A stretch of DNA of 12,816 bases from Methanomassiliicoccales archaeon (lineage in GTDB: Archaea; Thermoplasmatota; Thermoplasmata; SG8-5): NCBI GenBank assembly GCA_030636255.1, contig DAOVXH010000031.1, forward strand, positions 1-12,816, written 5' to 3'. Each line of letters begins with the position of its first letter. Position 1 is the first letter of the stretch. The notes under the pieces were generated by a model that did not search any database, was not told where the DNA came from, and saw only the letters and a list, made by a program, of their open reading frames with translations. The position numbers and the translations under genes were made by a program. Shown here in pieces: positions 7,001 to 12,816 of this stretch.

Positions 7001-7678
7001 AGAAGACATGCCATTCACAGAATCTGGCATGACTCCTGACCTGATAATCAATCCTCATGCTATTCCATCCCGTATGACCGTTGCTCATGTGCTTGAGATG
7101 ATTGGTGGAAAGGTCGGTGCAATGCAAGGTAGATTCATCGACGGAACTCCATTCAGCGGCGAGAGGGAAGATTCTCTCAGGAAGGCACTGGTTGAAGTTG
7201 GATTCAAGCATAATGCCAGGGAAGTCATGTTCAATGGAGTTACTGGAGAGATGATTAAAGCAGATATCTTCATTGGCTGCATTTATTATCAGAAATTACA
7301 TCATATGGTTTCAGGTAAGATGCATGTGCGTTCCCGTGGACCAGTCCAGATACTTACCCGCCAGCCCACCGAAGGTCGTTCCAGACAGGGTGGTCTGAGG
7401 TTCGGAGAAATGGAGCGTGACTGTCTTATTGCCCATGGCGCGGCCATGGTGATTAAGGACCGTTTGCTTGATGAGTCTGATGGTACTACTGAATATGTTT
7501 GCGGCAATTCCAAGTGTGGCCACATAGCCATAATGGACCGCCGTGGTGTTCTCAGATGCCCGGTTTGCGGCAATAATTCAAGCGTTTACCCGGTGCAGAC
7601 AAGCTATGCATTCAAACTGCTAATGGACGAACTTCTCAGCCTTGGAGTGGCTATGAGACTCCAGCTGGAGGAATTGAA

Positions 7679-7682
<4 letters not shown>
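4074..7682 (+). CDS. rpoB: DNA-directed RNA polymerase subunit B (Rpo2), single-chain form
   Basis: This is the second-largest polymerase subunit, equivalent to Rpb2 and bacterial beta. It forms one side of the active-site cleft. At 1202 residues it is the fused form; many euryarchaeal methanogens and halophiles split it into B'' and B'. Visible hallmarks include [18 protein letters not shown], the [18 protein letters not shown] fork-region block, [33 protein letters not shown] (about 812-823), and [12 protein letters not shown] (957-968), which contributes catalytic-site lysines. There are two Cys4 zinc sites: C674, C677, C702, C705 and the C-terminal clamp site C1143, C1148, C1162, C1165. 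A G-rich SD (AGGGGG) in the rpoH stop region precedes the ATG. The gene overlaps rpoA1 by ATGA. There is no intein or frameshift. Confidence 0.98.
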
Positions 7683-11834
<4,152 letters not shown>

Positions 11835-11835
11835 A

Positions 11836-12111
11836 ATGGATATAAATAGAGCATTGAGGACTGCTGCAAAGACAGGCGAAGTGCAATACGGCATGGCACA
11901 GGCCAGAAAAGCCATAGAGTCCAAACAGGGCAAGCTCATTGTAGTTGCCTCCAATTGTCCTGCTCCTGAGTTGAAGGAGCAGAAGGACATTCCAGTAATG
12001 GATTTCCCAGGTAATAATAGGGATCTTGGAACAGCCTGCGGTAAGCCTTTCTCTGTCTCCGTGGTCACGGTAATAACAGCAGGCGATTCATCAATATTGA
12101 GTGGTCAGTAG
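11836..12111 (+). CDS. rpl30e: Ribosomal protein L30e (eL30)
   Basis: This small archaeal/eukaryotic-type large-subunit ribosomal protein of the L7Ae/L30e/S12e fold binds RNA. The product is 91 residues, a normal length. The opening MDINRALRTAAKTGEV, the central GKLIVVASNCP strand-turn and the late GTACGKPFSVSVVTVITAGDS block are characteristic. It starts 1 nt after the rpoA2 stop, with a GAGGG purine stretch in front, so it is translated from the same message. Its place between rpoA2 and nusA is the standard archaeal arrangement. Other L7Ae-fold members such as L7Ae itself fit less well, because of the missing L7Ae signature and the gene position. Confidence 0.95.
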   Translation: MDINRALRTAAKTGEVQYGMAQARKAIESKQGKLIVVASNCPAPELKEQKDIPVMDFPGNNRDLGTACGKPFSVSVVTVITAGDSSILSGQ

Positions 12112-12119
12112 GGATTTAG

Positions 12120-12545
12120 ATGGCAGAAGTTAGGCTGGACAATCAGACATTGCTTCATATCGGGCTTTTTGAGAGGATAACTCGAACGAGAGTCCGAGAC
12201 TGTGTGGACGCAGAAGACCGCATAATATTCATGGTTGACGATGGCTTTATTACAAAGGCCGTTGGCAAAAATGGCGAGAATGTCAGCAAGCTCAGAAAGT
12301 CTCTCAACAAGACTATCCAGATAATCGAATACTCAGATGACCCTATCCAATTCGTTAGAAGTGTTTTCCACCCTTATGGGGTAGAAAATGTTGAGCTGGA
12401 AACAAGAGGCAGCCAGATACATGCCACTGTGAAGGTCAATCCGGTTTTGAAGGCCAAGGCCATCGGCAGACAAGGTCGGAATCTGAAGATATTCAGAGAC
12501 ATTATCTGTCGGCACCACGAGATTCAGAGTGTAAGCGTATCCTGA
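12120..12545 (+). CDS. nusA: Archaeal transcription factor NusA (two KH domains)
   Basis: This is a 141-residue NusA homologue of the short archaeal type: it has only two KH RNA-binding domains and lacks the bacterial polymerase-binding N-terminal domain and S1 domain. The KH GXXG loops are GKNG (49-52) and GRQG (116-119), each in the expected helix-turn-helix setting (ITKAVGKNGENV and AKAIGRQGRNL). It is thought to act in transcription termination/antitermination or rRNA handling; its exact archaeal role is not settled. The ATG lies 8 nt after the rpl30e stop with only a modest purine stretch (AGGGA). It is the last gene of the operon here: rps12, which often follows in archaea, is not present downstream. 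Confidence 0.95.
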   Translation: MAEVRLDNQTLLHIGLFERITRTRVRDCVDAEDRIIFMVDDGFITKAVGKNGENVSKLRKSLNKTIQIIEYSDDPIQFVRSVFHPYGVENVELETRGSQIHATVKVNPVLKAKAIGRQGRNLKIFRDIICRHHEIQSVSVS

Positions 12546-12676
12546 GGTTTCAGCATTACAAAGTCAGCATGACAGACCCGCTGAAATGCATTAAGTTATG
12601 CCCGCCGAAGATTATTGAAGTTTCCAAGCAATAACTGACAGGATACTAATTATTAGCATGCTATTTTTAGCAAATC
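12546..12676 (+). other. Non-coding region after nusA with small inverted repeats
   Basis: No ORF of note is seen between the nusA stop and the next promoter. Three short inverted repeats are visible: TTTCAGC (12548-12554) with GCTGAAA (12580-12586); GCAT (12588-12591) with ATGC (12598-12601); and TTATTG (12612-12617) with CAATAA (12629-12634). A perfect 10-bp palindrome, TAGCATGCTA (12654-12663), follows. They could be part of a 3' UTR structure or an unidentified RNA; none is strong enough to name. Confidence 0.35.
12664..12668 (+). terminator. Possible T-run terminator of the rpo operon
   Basis: A run of five T residues directly after the palindrome TAGCATGCTA lies about 120 nt past the nusA stop. 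Archaeal polymerase can terminate at T-rich tracts, but this run is short, so the call is weak. Confidence 0.25.
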
Positions 12677-12693
12677 TTTAATATGTATAATAT
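12677..12693 (+). promoter_or_regulatory. TATA-like promoter of the right-edge ORF
   Basis: The stretch contains TTTAATAT (12677-12684) and TATAATAT (12686-12693) in an AT-rich block. Initiation about 26 nt downstream would fall near 12707-12716, giving a leader of about 25-35 nt before the ATG at 12742. Motif evidence only. Confidence 0.4.
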
Positions 12694-12741
12694 TATCCAG
12701 CCATTGAAGTACGAAAGTGTCGGGAAGAGAAGGCATGCTAG

Positions 12742-12816
12742 ATGAAATCAACTTCAGTTAATATTACGGTGCGTACGAATTTCAGCCAGTATTTTAGAGA
12801 TTTGAATATCAGTAAT
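12742..12816 (+). CDS. Possible start of an unidentified gene (cut by window end)
   Basis: An ATG at 12742 opens a frame of 25 codons that is still open at the right edge (MKSTSVNITVRTNFSQYFRD...). It is preceded by a purine-rich GAGAAGG about 9 nt upstream and a TATA-like box about 50-60 nt upstream. Both fit a true start, but 25 codons are too few for proof. A beta strand followed by a FSQYFRD-type turn faintly recalls the start of ThiS/MoaD ubiquitin-like proteins; this is a guess from pattern only. A competing ATG at 12735 stops after 8 codons. Confidence 0.35.
   Translation, partial: MKSTSVNITVRTNFSQYFRDLNISN

Noticed and set aside
12541..12640. C/D-box sRNA after nusA
   Set aside because: CTGA strings occur, but there is no convincing C box or correct C-D' spacing, and one CTGA is part of the nusA stop.

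Overview
The window is archaeal chromosomal DNA. It carries an archaeal RNA polymerase operon with the largest subunit split into A' and A'', archaeal L30e and archaeal two-KH NusA, and TATA-type promoters. Two genes appear to start leaderless, while genes inside the operon have Shine-Dalgarno (SD) sites. An unsplit B subunit (1202 residues) argues against the methanogen and halophile groups that split B. Together with the gene order it suggests Thermoplasmatota, but the lineage is an inference and cannot be fixed from this window.

Layout. Positions 1-2573 (minus strand) hold a potassium-uptake pair: trkA (NAD-binding regulatory subunit), then trkH (pore subunit), whose C-terminus runs off the left edge. 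An 82-bp gap with two back-to-back promoters separates trkA from a plus-strand RsuA/RluB-type rRNA pseudouridine synthase, a family best known from bacteria (2656-3375). An AT-rich spacer follows, then a TATA box and the most unusual object in the window: a tRNA-Lys(UUU) gene at 3538-3716. Its mature 74-75 nt are interrupted by three introns, in the D-loop, at the canonical 37/38 site and in the T-loop. At each site the exon and intron ends can pair as a bulge-helix-bulge.

Only 27 nt after the tRNA comes a possible 21-codon leader ORF. It carries nearly the same SD/start block as rpoH and stops 2 nt before the rpoH start. The polymerase operon then runs rpoH-rpoB-rpoA1-rpoA2-rpl30e-nusA (3812-12545) with gaps of 1-8 nt or a 4-nt overlap, so it is almost certainly one transcript. 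No T-run lies between tRNA and rpoH, so the tRNA promoter may feed the polymerase operon. RpoA2 carries an N-terminal extension of roughly 90-100 residues: a helix-hairpin-helix-like segment and a Lys-rich linker.

After nusA there are about 200 nt of non-coding DNA with small inverted repeats, a T-run and a TATA-like box, and then the first 25 codons of a possible new gene cut by the window end. The main things to check are the triple-intron tRNA, its link to the polymerase operon, the leader ORF and the A'' extension.
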